This document shows, one piece after another, positions 1 to 8,430 of a stretch of 64,000 nucleotides of DNA; within the stretch, counting starts at the first letter, position 1, and the number at the start of each line of letters is the position of its first letter. The notes beneath the pieces are model-generated. The model saw only the letters and a list, made by a program, of their open reading frames with translations, was not told where the DNA came from and ran no database searches. Source of the DNA: Chitinophagaceae bacterium. GTDB taxonomy: Bacteria > Bacteroidota > Bacteroidia > Chitinophagales > Chitinophagaceae. Where the stretch lies: NCBI GenBank assembly GCA_016713085.1, contig JADJPV010000001.1:2439001-2503000 (forward strand). Direction: 5' to 3'. Position numbers and translations under genes: made by a program.

Positions 1-2
1 AT

Positions 3-200
3 TCGCTGGAAGACAGATTGGTTAAAAACTTTTTTAAAAAAGGAAGTTTTGAAGAGGAAGTGTATAACCCTTTTGAAAGGGAAGAGAAGGAAAAAGTTTT
101 CAGCATCATCAGTAAAAAACCAATTGAAGCATCACCTGAAGAACAGAAGCGAAACCCAAGATCAAGAAGTGCAAGGCTGAGAGTAGCCGAAAAATTGTAA
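3..200 (+). CDS. rsmH: RsmH, 16S rRNA m4C1402 methyltransferase (C-terminal fragment)
   Basis: This is the last 65 codons of a gene that begins before the window; the open frame runs from base 3 to the TAA at 198-200. The C-terminus contains SLEDR, NPRSRSARLRVAEK and a basic/acidic linker, which match the end of RsmH (MraW). RsmH uses S-adenosylmethionine to N4-methylate C1402 in the ribosomal P site. Its position directly upstream of an FtsL-like gene and ftsI is the standard dcw order, where it is normally preceded by mraZ. The catalytic SAM-binding part is outside the window, so only the identity of the tail is supported here. Confidence 0.9.
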   Translation, partial: SLEDRLVKNFFKKGSFEEEVYNPFEREEKEKVFSIISKKPIEASPEEQKRNPRSRSARLRVAEKL

Positions 201-264
201 ACCCATTGTAAACTAACTGACTTATCCGAAAAAAAACTGAAATAAAGAACTTACAAACAAACCA

Positions 265-591
265 ATGGCAGGCAAAGAACCGAAGATTGATTTTAAAAAG
301 TGGTTCAATCACCAGTGGATCGTTAAAAACGTTCCATACTTCCTGTTTCTCTCTGTGATGGCGATCATCTACATCGCCAACGGGCATTATGCCGACAATA
401 CGATCCGCAACATTAATAAAACTACCAGGCTTTTAAAAGAACAGGAGTATGAATTTAAAACACTGAACGGAAAACTCATGTTTCAAAACCGGTTGAGCGA
501 AGTGGCAAAATCAGTTGAGCCAATCGGGTTAAAAGAAAATATTCAGCAACCGGTTAAAATAACAGACAGGACACAACAGAAGAAGAATTAA
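265..591 (+). CDS. ftsL: FtsL-like small bitopic division protein
   Basis: A 108-residue protein with a short basic cytoplasmic N-terminus, one transmembrane segment at about residues 29-46 (FLFLSVMAIIYIA), and a periplasmic helical region (about residues 50-85) with heptad-like character. This is the architecture of FtsL, which partners FtsB/DivIC and FtsQ and helps activate FtsWI at the septum. Sequence similarity across FtsL is low, so the call rests on size, topology and position between rsmH and ftsI. The TAA overlaps the ATG of ftsI by one base (TAATG), implying translational coupling. It lies 64 bases after rsmH. Confidence 0.85.
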   Translation: MAGKEPKIDFKKWFNHQWIVKNVPYFLFLSVMAIIYIANGHYADNTIRNINKTTRLLKEQEYEFKTLNGKLMFQNRLSEVAKSVEPIGLKENIQQPVKITDRTQQKKN

Positions 592-2693
592 TGGAAGTTA
601 AAAACGACATATTGTGGCGGGTGAATCTTGGCTTCCTGGGGTTGGCACTTTTTGGTATGTTCATTCTGGGCAAAGCGTTTTATACGCAGCGCTTTGAAGG
701 AAGCTACTGGAAAAATATGAGCGACAGTATGCACACCAAAATTCTTGACCTGGATGCTGAACGTGGTACTATTTACAGTGAAGATGGGAGTATGCTCAGT
801 ACCTCATTACCACAGTTTGATATTTTCATTGATTTTGGTGCAGAAGGTTTGCGTCAGAAAAAAGGTGAACGTTTTTTTGACAATATTGATTCGTTAGCTA
901 TTTCATTAGCTGGTTTATTTAAAGATAAAAAAGCTGAGACCTATAAGAAAGAACTGAAACTGGCATATAAAAATAAAGAGCGCTACTATCCGCTGCATAA
1001 AAAAGTATCTTTTGAAGAATACAAGGAGTTGCGTGAATTTCCATTGGTACGTTTAGGAAAAAATAAAAGCGGCTTTATTGCTGAAGTAAAAACAAAACGA
1101 TTGAATCCGTTTGGTGAATTGGGTTTCAGAACAATTGGTTTGTACAGGGAAAACTCAAAACTGGTTGGCCTCGAACGTTCATTCGACAGTGTGTTACGAG
1201 GTACTACCGGTAAACGCTTGGTTCGTTTTGTAGCAGGCGGTGTAATGATGCCGGTTGAAGGTTATGAGGTAGAGCCCGAAAACGGAAATGATGTGTACAC
1301 AACTATTGATGTAAACATTCAGGATATAACTGAACGTGCATTAATGCGTACAGTTGCAACCAATGAAGCATTGGAAGGAACCTGTATTGTAATGGAAGTA
1401 GCCACTGGAAAAATCAAAGCCATTGCTAATCTTGGACGCACGCCCGATGGAACTTATTTTGAAACAGATAATTATGCATTGCGTACTTCAGAACCGGGTT
1501 CAACTGTTAAACTGGTAACATTGCTGGCTGCACTGGAAGACAAGCACGTAACGATTAATGATAATATTGTTATTAATGGTGGACGCTGGAATTTAAATGG
1601 GCGTACAATTGTTGATGATCATCATGGTCCTGAAGTAACAACCATCAAACATGCGTTTACACAAAGCTCTAACGTTGCAATGAGCAAACTGGCTTACCAG
1701 TATTACACCAGTGATCCGAAAAAATATTATAAGCATTTCACCAATCTTCATCTCACCACCAAAACAGGGATTGAGTTGAATGAAGAGTTCAAGCCATCCA
1801 TCAAAAACCCAAACAAAGCAAAGTACTGGCATCCGCAAACTTTGGCATCATGGGGTTTTGGTTATGAACTGATGTTGTCGCCATTGCAATTGCTGATGGT
1901 GTACAATGCAGTTGCTAATAATGGAAAAATGATGAAGCCTTACCTGCTCAATGAAATCAAGAGTTACGGAACAGTTATTAAAACAAATGAGCCTGTTGTA
2001 TTGAATGAAGCAATTGCAAGTGAGTCAACCATCAAACAATTGCAGGAATGTTTGGCCGCAGTTTGTACAGAAGGTACCGGAAAAAAACAGTTTGAAACAG
2101 CTGTGTATAAAGCAGCGGGTAAAACAGGAACAGCAAAAGTTAATGATGGTAAATATAAATACAGTGATGGTGTATATCAATCGGCTTTTGGAGGATACTT
2201 CCCGGCAGAAGCTTTAAAGTATTCCATCATCGTTGTAATAAAGAATAAACCACACGCAGCTAACTACTATGGAGGATCTGTGGCAGCACCCGTATTCAGA
2301 GAAATTGCTGACCATCTTTATAAATACAGCCAGGAACAGCAGCAACCTTATCAACTGCAGCCACTTGTTGATTCTATGCTGTACACATTCGCAGGAATGA
2401 AAAAAGAAATACAGTCTATCTCTGCGCAATTTGGTTTCAGTTATACGGATCAATTGGTAGGTAACTGGCGCATTTCTTTTCTGAAAAATAAAACAATGCA
2501 GTCGCAGGTGTTCAATACTGCAGGTGCAGTGATGCCCGATGTAAAAGGAATGGGATTGAAAGATGCATTATATGTTTTAGAAACTGCAGGAATGAAAGTG
2601 CAGGTGAATGGAAAAGGAAGAATTAATAACCAGTCTGTAGCTGCGGGTTTGCCTGTTGCAAAAGGACAACAAATCATATTGTCGTTGAACTGA
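591..2693 (+). CDS. ftsI: Penicillin-binding protein FtsI (septal transpeptidase) with C-terminal PASTA domain
   Basis: A 700-residue class B PBP: an N-terminal membrane anchor (about residues 10-30), a pedestal region, and a transpeptidase domain. The catalytic motifs are S304-T-V-K307 (acylated Ser), S359-S-N361 and K511-T-G513. The last ~60 residues (from VMPDVKGMGL) form one PASTA repeat, as in many Bacteroidota FtsI proteins. It crosslinks septal peptidoglycan in complex with FtsW. Both ends overlap the neighbours by one base (TAATG with ftsL, TGATG with murE), so the three genes are read as one coupled unit. All active-site motifs are intact. Confidence 0.97.
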   Translation: MEVKNDILWRVNLGFLGLALFGMFILGKAFYTQRFEGSYWKNMSDSMHTKILDLDAERGTIYSEDGSMLSTSLPQFDIFIDFGAEGLRQKKGERFFDNIDSLAISLAGLFKDKKAETYKKELKLAYKNKERYYPLHKKVSFEEYKELREFPLVRLGKNKSGFIAEVKTKRLNPFGELGFRTIGLYRENSKLVGLERSFDSVLRGTTGKRLVRFVAGGVMMPVEGYEVEPENGNDVYTTIDVNIQDITERALMRTVATNEALEGTCIVMEVATGKIKAIANLGRTPDGTYFETDNYALRTSEPGSTVKLVTLLAALEDKHVTINDNIVINGGRWNLNGRTIVDDHHGPEVTTIKHAFTQSSNVAMSKLAYQYYTSDPKKYYKHFTNLHLTTKTGIELNEEFKPSIKNPNKAKYWHPQTLASWGFGYELMLSPLQLLMVYNAVANNGKMMKPYLLNEIKSYGTVIKTNEPVVLNEAIASESTIKQLQECLAAVCTEGTGKKQFETAVYKAAGKTGTAKVNDGKYKYSDGVYQSAFGGYFPAEALKYSIIVVIKNKPHAANYYGGSVAAPVFREIADHLYKYSQEQQQPYQLQPLVDSMLYTFAGMKKEIQSISAQFGFSYTDQLVGNWRISFLKNKTMQSQVFNTAGAVMPDVKGMGLKDALYVLETAGMKVQVNGKGRINNQSVAAGLPVAKGQQIILSLN

Positions 2694-4159
2694 TGGCTTT
2701 GTTAAAAGACATATTATATAAAGTGCATATCCGCAGCGTTCACGGATCAACCGGCATTGATATCAATGACCTGCAGATTGATTCACGCAACGTAAAGCCG
2801 GGCAGTTGTTTTATTGCCATCAAAGGTGTTGCAGCTGATGGACATGAATTTATCAGCAAAGCCATAGAGTTGGGTGCGTCAGCAATTGTATGTGAACACC
2901 TGCCTGAACAATTGAATGATGATGTTGCATTCATCCAGGTTGCAAACAGTGCAGAAGCAGCAGGTTTTATGGCCAACCAGTTCTTTGGAAATGTAAGTGT
3001 GCAGATGAGAGTGGTTGGTGTAACGGGTACAAATGGTAAAACAACCATTGCTACATTGTTATTTAAGTTATTCAGTGCATTGGGTTACAGGTGTGGATTG
3101 GTTTCAACAGTTGATTATCATATTGCAGATAAAGTAGTTCCGTCAACACATACAACTCCTGATGTAATCAGTTTGAATAGTTTGCTGAAGCAGATGTATG
3201 ATGCAGGTTGCACCTATGTATTTATGGAATGCAGCAGTCATGCTATTCATCAGCACCGCATTACAGGTATTCACTTTGTTGGTGGATTGTTCAGCAACAT
3301 CACACATGATCACCTGGATTATCACAACACATTTGATGAATACATCCGTGTAAAGAAAAGTTTTTTTGATGGGCTTGGCTCTGATGCATTTGCCATCAGC
3401 AATAAAGATGATAAGCGTGGTGAAGTAATGCTGCAGAATACAAAGGCAAAGAAGCAGTATTACAGTATTAAAAATTTGGCAGAGTTTAAAGGAAAGATCC
3501 TGGAAAATGGTTTAACAGGTTTGCAGATGATGGTGAATAATGAAGAAGTGCATTTCAGGTTGATTGGTGAATTCAATGCATATAATCTGTTAGCAGTATT
3601 TGGCGCAGCTGTTTCATTAGGTGAAGACAAACAGAAAGTGTTACAGGTGTTGAGTGGATTAACCGGAGCTGAAGGAAGATTTGATTATATCATTTCGCCA
3701 AAAGAATTAATACTTGGTATTGTTGATTATGCACATACACCCGACGCACTGGAAAATGTGTTGTCAACAATTAAAAAATTAAGGCGTGGACATGAGCAGA
3801 TCATTACGGTGGTTGGTTGTGGCGGCGACAGGGATAAAACGAAACGACCCATCATGGGAGAAGTGGCATGCGAGCTTAGCGATAAAGTGATTTTTACCAG
3901 CGATAATCCACGTACAGAAGATCCATTAGAGATTTTGGGTGATATGGAATATGGATTGAGTTCTGCATCGAGAAGAAAATTTATTTCAATCGCCGACAGA
4001 AAGGAAGCAATTAAAACAGCCGTGAGTTTGGCAGGACATGAAGATATTATTCTCATTGCCGGAAAAGGACATGAGAAGTACCAGGATATAAAAGGAGTGA
4101 AGTATGAGTTTGATGATAAAAAAGTATTGCAGGAAATATTTGAATTATTAGAGAAGTAA
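2693..4159 (+). CDS. murE: MurE, UDP-MurNAc-dipeptide:meso-DAP ligase
   Basis: 488 residues, normal for MurE. The ATP-binding P-loop GTNGKTT is at residues 112-118 and the Mur ligase central domain follows. The substrate-selecting motif D404-N-P-R407 is present; in characterised MurE enzymes DNPR goes with meso-diaminopimelate, whereas lysine enzymes differ here. The enzyme adds the third residue of the peptidoglycan stem in the cytoplasm. A dapB gene at 38.7 kb supports DAP synthesis in the same organism. The start ATG overlaps the ftsI stop. Confidence 0.97.
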   Translation: MALLKDILYKVHIRSVHGSTGIDINDLQIDSRNVKPGSCFIAIKGVAADGHEFISKAIELGASAIVCEHLPEQLNDDVAFIQVANSAEAAGFMANQFFGNVSVQMRVVGVTGTNGKTTIATLLFKLFSALGYRCGLVSTVDYHIADKVVPSTHTTPDVISLNSLLKQMYDAGCTYVFMECSSHAIHQHRITGIHFVGGLFSNITHDHLDYHNTFDEYIRVKKSFFDGLGSDAFAISNKDDKRGEVMLQNTKAKKQYYSIKNLAEFKGKILENGLTGLQMMVNNEEVHFRLIGEFNAYNLLAVFGAAVSLGEDKQKVLQVLSGLTGAEGRFDYIISPKELILGIVDYAHTPDALENVLSTIKKLRRGHEQIITVVGCGGDRDKTKRPIMGEVACELSDKVIFTSDNPRTEDPLEILGDMEYGLSSASRRKFISIADRKEAIKTAVSLAGHEDIILIAGKGHEKYQDIKGVKYEFDDKKVLQEIFELLEK

Positions 4160-4178
4160 CAATTGAATAACTGAACGC

Positions 4179-5456
4179 ATGCTAAAGAATTTATTTGACT
4201 GGTTAAACAGCAACGGGATCAAATTTCCCGGCGATAACCTGTTTCAGTTTATCACCAGCAGGGTTATGCTGGCAGTATTGCTGTCGCTGCTTATTTCAAC
4301 TGTATTTGGAAAGAAGCTGATTAATTATTTGCGGAAGAAACAGGTTGGTGAAACCGTAAGGGATCTTGGCTTGGCCGGTGAGCAGCAAAAGAAAGGAACA
4401 CCAACAATGGGCGGATTGATCATCATTGTTGCAATTATTGTTCCTACAGTGCTGCTGGCTGATGTTAGCAAAGTATACATTTTATTAATGCTGTTTGCTA
4501 CTGTTTGGATGGGTTTAATTGGATTTATTGATGACTATTTAAAGATCCGTTCGAAGCGTATGGCCCAGCAGCAGGGGCTCAATTATAAGAAAGGCGATAA
4601 AGATGGATTGGCAGGATGGTTTAAAATATTAGGACAGGTAGTATTGGGCGTTGCAGTTGCAACAACACTCATGTTCAATGACTCGGTAAGTGCATACAGA
4701 GAATTTACCGGAACAAATCTGCCTGCAAATGCTGAGGTTAAAAAACCAAAGCTCAATGGAAAGGAAAAGATTTTTATTAAAGCCGATGAACCGGTAACGA
4801 CGATACCATTTGTTAAGAGTCATGAATTTAATTATGCAAAACTGTTACCAAAAGCTATACGTGGTATTACATGGTTGTTGTATGTGCTGATTGTAGTATT
4901 TATTGTAACAGCTGTTTCAAATGGCGCAAACATTACCGATGGCATTGATGGATTGGCAACAGGAGTATCTGCATTAATAGGAATTGGTTTGGGCATTTTT
5001 GCTTATGCAAGCGGTGATATACGTTTTGCTGATTATCTCAACATCCTGTATATACCCGGCATTGGTGAGCTGTCCATTTTTATAGCTGCATTAGTAGGAG
5101 CATGTGTAGGATTTCTCTGGTACAACTCATACCCTGCACAGGTGTTCATGGGTGATACAGGAAGTTTAATGCTGGGAGGAGTAATTGCATCATTAGCGTT
5201 TTTAGTAAGAAAAGAATTATTGATACCGATATTCTGCGGTGTGTTTTTAGTAGAAGTGTTGAGTGTTACGTTGCAGGTGAGCTACTTCAAATACACCAAA
5301 AAGAAATATGGTGAAGGCAGAAGGATCTTTTTAATGAGCCCTTTGCATCATCATTATCAAAAACTGGGATTTCATGAGAGTAAGATTGTAACACGATTCT
5401 GGATCATTACGATTCTCTGCGTTGTGTTTGCCATCGTTACACTCAAGATCAGGTAA
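4179..5456 (+). CDS. mraY: MraY, phospho-MurNAc-pentapeptide translocase
   Basis: A 425-residue polytopic membrane enzyme that transfers phospho-MurNAc-pentapeptide from UDP to undecaprenyl phosphate, giving lipid I. Family motifs are visible: FIDDYLKIRSKR (Asp pair for Mg2+), NITDGIDGLATG, FMGDTGSLMLGG and the cytoplasmic HHH loop in MSPLHHHYQKLG. Relative to the ~360-residue proteobacterial enzyme it carries an insertion of about 50 residues (about 175-225, Lys/Pro rich), which is usual for Bacteroidota. It starts 19 bases after murE. A terminator-like hairpin lies just downstream. Confidence 0.97.
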   Translation: MLKNLFDWLNSNGIKFPGDNLFQFITSRVMLAVLLSLLISTVFGKKLINYLRKKQVGETVRDLGLAGEQQKKGTPTMGGLIIIVAIIVPTVLLADVSKVYILLMLFATVWMGLIGFIDDYLKIRSKRMAQQQGLNYKKGDKDGLAGWFKILGQVVLGVAVATTLMFNDSVSAYREFTGTNLPANAEVKKPKLNGKEKIFIKADEPVTTIPFVKSHEFNYAKLLPKAIRGITWLLYVLIVVFIVTAVSNGANITDGIDGLATGVSALIGIGLGIFAYASGDIRFADYLNILYIPGIGELSIFIAALVGACVGFLWYNSYPAQVFMGDTGSLMLGGVIASLAFLVRKELLIPIFCGVFLVEVLSVTLQVSYFKYTKKKYGEGRRIFLMSPLHHHYQKLGFHESKIVTRFWIITILCVVFAIVTLKIR

Positions 5457-5468
5457 AAGAGTTTAATG

Positions 5469-5488
5469 AAAAACCATCGTGGTTTTTT
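5469..5488 (+). terminator. Terminator-like hairpin after mraY
   Basis: AAAAACCA / TGGTTTTT form an 8-bp stem around a 3-base TCG loop, followed by one further T. It sits 13 bases after the mraY stop inside a 219-base gap. Because the stem is A-rich 5' and T-rich 3' it could work as a weak intrinsic terminator or attenuator, separating murD-ftsZ from the upstream genes. The very short loop makes this tentative. Confidence 0.4.
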
Positions 5489-5625
5489 AGGCCAAATCCA
5501 ATGAAAGATTAAAAATCCAAACCATGAAAACCGGGATAGAGTACTAGCCCATACTTATGAAGAATCTCTTTTTATTTTTTTAACAGAGAATAGAAAGATG
5601 GTTCACAAAACCAAAACAAGAAAAT

Positions 5626-5671
5626 GTTACCGGTTCCAGTTACCGGCAACAAGTAACAGGAAACTGGAAAC
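5626..5671. repeat. Word-like spacer repeat (GTTACC/CCAGTT permutations)
   Basis: The stretch is built from shuffled short words: GTTACC, GGTTCCAGTT, ACCGGCAAC, AAGTAACAGG, AACTGGAAAC. GGTTCCAGTT (5632-5641) and AACTGGAAAC (5662-5671) are inverted copies with one mismatch. It lies directly before the chosen murD start and would otherwise encode a meaningless N-terminal extension. It resembles the other word-like spacers at 13757, 41114 and 52334. Confidence 0.55.
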
Positions 5672-5675
5672 GAAA

Positions 5676-7022
5676 ATGATTATGGCACACAAATGTTACA
5701 TACTTGGAGCTGGAGAAAGCGGAGCAGGCGCCGCTATTCTTGCTAAACAGCAGGGGTATGAAGTATTTGTAAGTGATGCCGGTCCAATCAAGAACCTGTA
5801 CAAAGATGAACTGAATGAATTTGGAATTCAGTTTGAAGAAAGCATGCACACAGAAGAAAAATTACTGAGTGCCGATGAAATTGTAAAGAGCCCGGGTATT
5901 CCTGAAAAGAGCGACATGATGAAGAAGATCCGCAGCAAAGGGATTCCGGTGATCAGTGAAATTGAACTGGCCTGGCGTTTTAAAGGCGAAAGTAAAATCG
6001 TTGGTATTACAGGCAGTAATGGTAAAACAACCACCACTGCTTTAACCTATCACATTTGCCGTCATGCCGGATTGAATTGTGCAATGGTTGGTAATATCGG
6101 AATCAGCATTGCCAAACAGGTGGCACTTGATCCCAAAGAAATTTATGTGGCTGAGATCAGCAGTTTTCAGCTGGATGATATTAAAGACTTCAGGGCAGAA
6201 ATAGCGTTGATGACAAATATTACAGAAGATCATTTAGACAGGTACGAATACAAATTTGAAAACTATATCAACGCAAAATTTAAGATCATCCAAAATCAAA
6301 CGAAAGACGATTATTTCATTTACTGTGCCGATGACCCGGTAACAGCAAAGTATCTCAGTAAACTTACTATCCATTCAAACCCATTACCATTCACCATGAA
6401 ACAGGAACCACAAAAAGGCGCTTTCATTAAAGACGGCACTATGACGATTGCAGTTAACGACGACAAGGTTACAATGAGCGTAGACGATTTTAAGATCAAG
6501 GGAAAACACAACCAGTACAACACCATGGCAGCAGGTATTGCAGCGGCTACTTTAGGTATCCGCAAAGAAAAAATCAGGGAAGCGGTTACCACATTTGAAA
6601 GTCTGGAACACAGAATGGAAATGGTGGCAATGGTAAAAGGAGTTGAGTATATCAATGACAGTAAGGCAACCAACATCAATTCAACCTGGTATGCACTGGA
6701 AAGTATGACAAGACCAACCATCCTCATTCTTGGCGGTGTAGATAAAGGAAATGATTATGAAGTGTTGAAAGAACTGGTGAATGAAAAAGTAAAAGCCATT
6801 GTTTGTCTTGGTTTGGATAACAGAAAGATTCATGAAGCATTTGGCGGTTCAGTTGCATTGCTGGTAAATACAACCAGTGCAGAAGACGCAGTAAAAGCAG
6901 CTTATCATTTTGCAGAAAAAGGCGATGCAGTTTTATTAAGCCCGGCCTGTGCAAGTTTTCATTTATTTAAAAATTATGAAGACAGGGGGATTCAGTTTAA
7001 GCAGGCAGTAAGAGATTTATAA
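5676..7022 (+). CDS. murD: MurD, UDP-MurNAc-L-Ala:D-Glu ligase
   Basis: 448 residues from the chosen ATG. The Rossmann-like N-terminus YILGAGESGAGAAILAK, the P-loop GSNGKTTTT, the central motif ITEDHLDRY and the C-terminal ILGGVDKGNDY identify MurD, which adds D-glutamate to UDP-MurNAc-L-Ala in the cytoplasm. The open frame extends upstream to 5598, but that part is encoded by the spacer repeat and has no family match, so the start at 5676 (or the ATG at 5682) is preferred. The gene is followed 5 bases later by ftsW. Confidence 0.96.
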   Translation: MIMAHKCYILGAGESGAGAAILAKQQGYEVFVSDAGPIKNLYKDELNEFGIQFEESMHTEEKLLSADEIVKSPGIPEKSDMMKKIRSKGIPVISEIELAWRFKGESKIVGITGSNGKTTTTALTYHICRHAGLNCAMVGNIGISIAKQVALDPKEIYVAEISSFQLDDIKDFRAEIALMTNITEDHLDRYEYKFENYINAKFKIIQNQTKDDYFIYCADDPVTAKYLSKLTIHSNPLPFTMKQEPQKGAFIKDGTMTIAVNDDKVTMSVDDFKIKGKHNQYNTMAAGIAAATLGIRKEKIREAVTTFESLEHRMEMVAMVKGVEYINDSKATNINSTWYALESMTRPTILILGGVDKGNDYEVLKELVNEKVKAIVCLGLDNRKIHEAFGGSVALLVNTTSAEDAVKAAYHFAEKGDAVLLSPACASFHLFKNYEDRGIQFKQAVRDL

Positions 7023-7027
7023 TATAC

Positions 7028-8278
7028 ATGAGTACGCTCAACGAAATATCATCCAAATTTTCACCCTTCGGTTTAAGAGAAAGAACCAAGGGCGATAAAG
7101 TAATCTGGGCCATTGTGATTGTATTATCACTGGTGAGTTTGCTGGTGGTATACAGCGCAACCAATTCACTGGCGTATAAATTATATAAGGGCAACACTTA
7201 TGTGTACCTGTTTAAACAAATTGCTTTTATTACTCTTGGAATACTGATTGTTTATTTCGCACACCGTGTTAACTACACCATCTATTCAAGAGTGGCGAAA
7301 GTGATTTTTTATATTTCAATTGTGCTCCTGATATATACATTGTTCTTTGGTGCAAGAATCAATGATGGCAGCAGGTGGATCAAATTGCCGATTATTAATC
7401 TTACAGTGCAAACATCTGATATTGCCAAGCTGGCCCTGTTCATGTATTTATCAAGGTTGCTTTCCAAGAAGCAGGATGTCATTAAGGATTTCAAAAAAGG
7501 ATTTATTCCGTTAATGATACCAATTGTAATCATTTGTGCGCTGATTGCTCCGGCCAATCTTTCCACTGCATTACTTACAGGTGCAACCAGTATGCTGTTA
7601 TTATTTATCGGCCGTGTAAAAATGAAACACATTTTATTGGTAATTGGAGTGGCGATGATTCCTGTGTTGTTTTTAATCATTATCGCTTCAAGTTATTACG
7701 ATAAGGAAGAAGGCAAAACCAAAGAGTTGCCGGCATTGCTTTCCGCAGGCCGTATTCCAACATGGATCAAACGTGTACAGGATTTCCGTTATGCAAAAAA
7801 TGATGAATCGCCTTACCAGGTTCAGCAGGCAAAAATTGCAGTAGCAAAAGGCGGCCTGTTTGGTTTAGGTCCGGGTAACAGCGAGCAGCGTAATTTTTTA
7901 CCGCATCCTTATTCCGATTTTATTTATGCCATCATCATTGAAGAGTATGGGTTGATTGGTGCGGCATTTATTGTGTTTATCTATATGGTGTTCCTTTTTC
8001 GAAGTATCAAGCTGTTCAGGAAATGCCCTTATGCATTTGGGGCATTCCTGGCATTGGCACTGAGTTTTACATTGGTGATACAGGCCATGACAAATATGGC
8101 GGTGAATGTGGGATTGTTTCCCGTAACAGGTGTTACACTTCCGCTGGTAAGTATGGGTGGCAGCAGTTTTCTGTTTACCTGTTTATCTATCGGAATTATT
8201 CTAAGTGTTGCAAGAAATGTGGAGGAAGCAGAAGGAGTAAGCCCCCAGCCCCTGAAGGGGGGTGAGGCAACAGCATGA
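7028..8278 (+). CDS. ftsW: FtsW, septal peptidoglycan glycosyltransferase (SEDS family)
   Basis: 416 residues with about ten membrane segments. SEDS landmarks are YSATNSLAYK near TM1, INDGSRWIKLPIINLTVQ (the loop with conserved Arg), GLGPGNSEQRNFLPHPYSDFIYAIIIEEYG and the late GVTLPLVSMGGSSFLF. FtsW polymerises lipid II together with FtsI. The last ~14 residues (after NVEEAEG) are encoded by a G/C-rich palindromic repeat (8241-8268) and are not part of the family; this looks like a repeat insertion that replaced or extended the tail. Confidence 0.96.
   Translation: MSTLNEISSKFSPFGLRERTKGDKVIWAIVIVLSLVSLLVVYSATNSLAYKLYKGNTYVYLFKQIAFITLGILIVYFAHRVNYTIYSRVAKVIFYISIVLLIYTLFFGARINDGSRWIKLPIINLTVQTSDIAKLALFMYLSRLLSKKQDVIKDFKKGFIPLMIPIVIICALIAPANLSTALLTGATSMLLLFIGRVKMKHILLVIGVAMIPVLFLIIIASSYYDKEEGKTKELPALLSAGRIPTWIKRVQDFRYAKNDESPYQVQQAKIAVAKGGLFGLGPGNSEQRNFLPHPYSDFIYAIIIEEYGLIGAAFIVFIYMVFLFRSIKLFRKCPYAFGAFLALALSFTLVIQAMTNMAVNVGLFPVTGVTLPLVSMGGSSFLFTCLSIGIILSVARNVEEAEGVSPQPLKGGEATA
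8241..8268. repeat. GC-rich palindromic repeat in the ftsW 3' end
   Basis: CCCC-TGAA-GGGG (8249-8260) forms the core, flanked by GCCCCCAG on the left and GGTGAGGC on the right. The same style of element, C-run / tetraloop / G-run / GGAGGGGGC or GAGGATGGGGC, recurs at 8474-8500 and 41620-41661. It lies within the last codons of ftsW and supplies the tail S-P-Q-P-L-K-G-G. Confidence 0.65.
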
Positions 8279-8430
8279 TGAATTTGTAACATCATGTTGT
8301 TTAAAGTTCTTTTTAATAATTGTGTTACCAGCTGTTGCAATACTATGTTACTTCAGTTGCGTCGCACACTTAATCGTTCTTAATATGGTTAAGTATGTAA
8401 GAACTGTAAATGAAAAGTTGAAATTAAAGG
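8279..8430. other. ftsW-murG spacer
   Basis: The 152-base gap between two genes that abut in most dcw clusters has no open frame and no convincing promoter. It is AT-rich and lies between two copies of the GC-rich palindrome (8241-8268 in ftsW, 8474-8500 in murG), suggesting that repeat activity expanded the gap. Confidence 0.5.

Noticed and set aside
109..387. Minus-strand open frame opposite rsmH/ftsL
   Set aside because: It lies opposite better-supported genes, has no family sense and no start context; a shadow frame.
5598..5675. N-terminal extension of MurD
   Set aside because: It is encoded by a spacer repeat and family members start at the later ATG.
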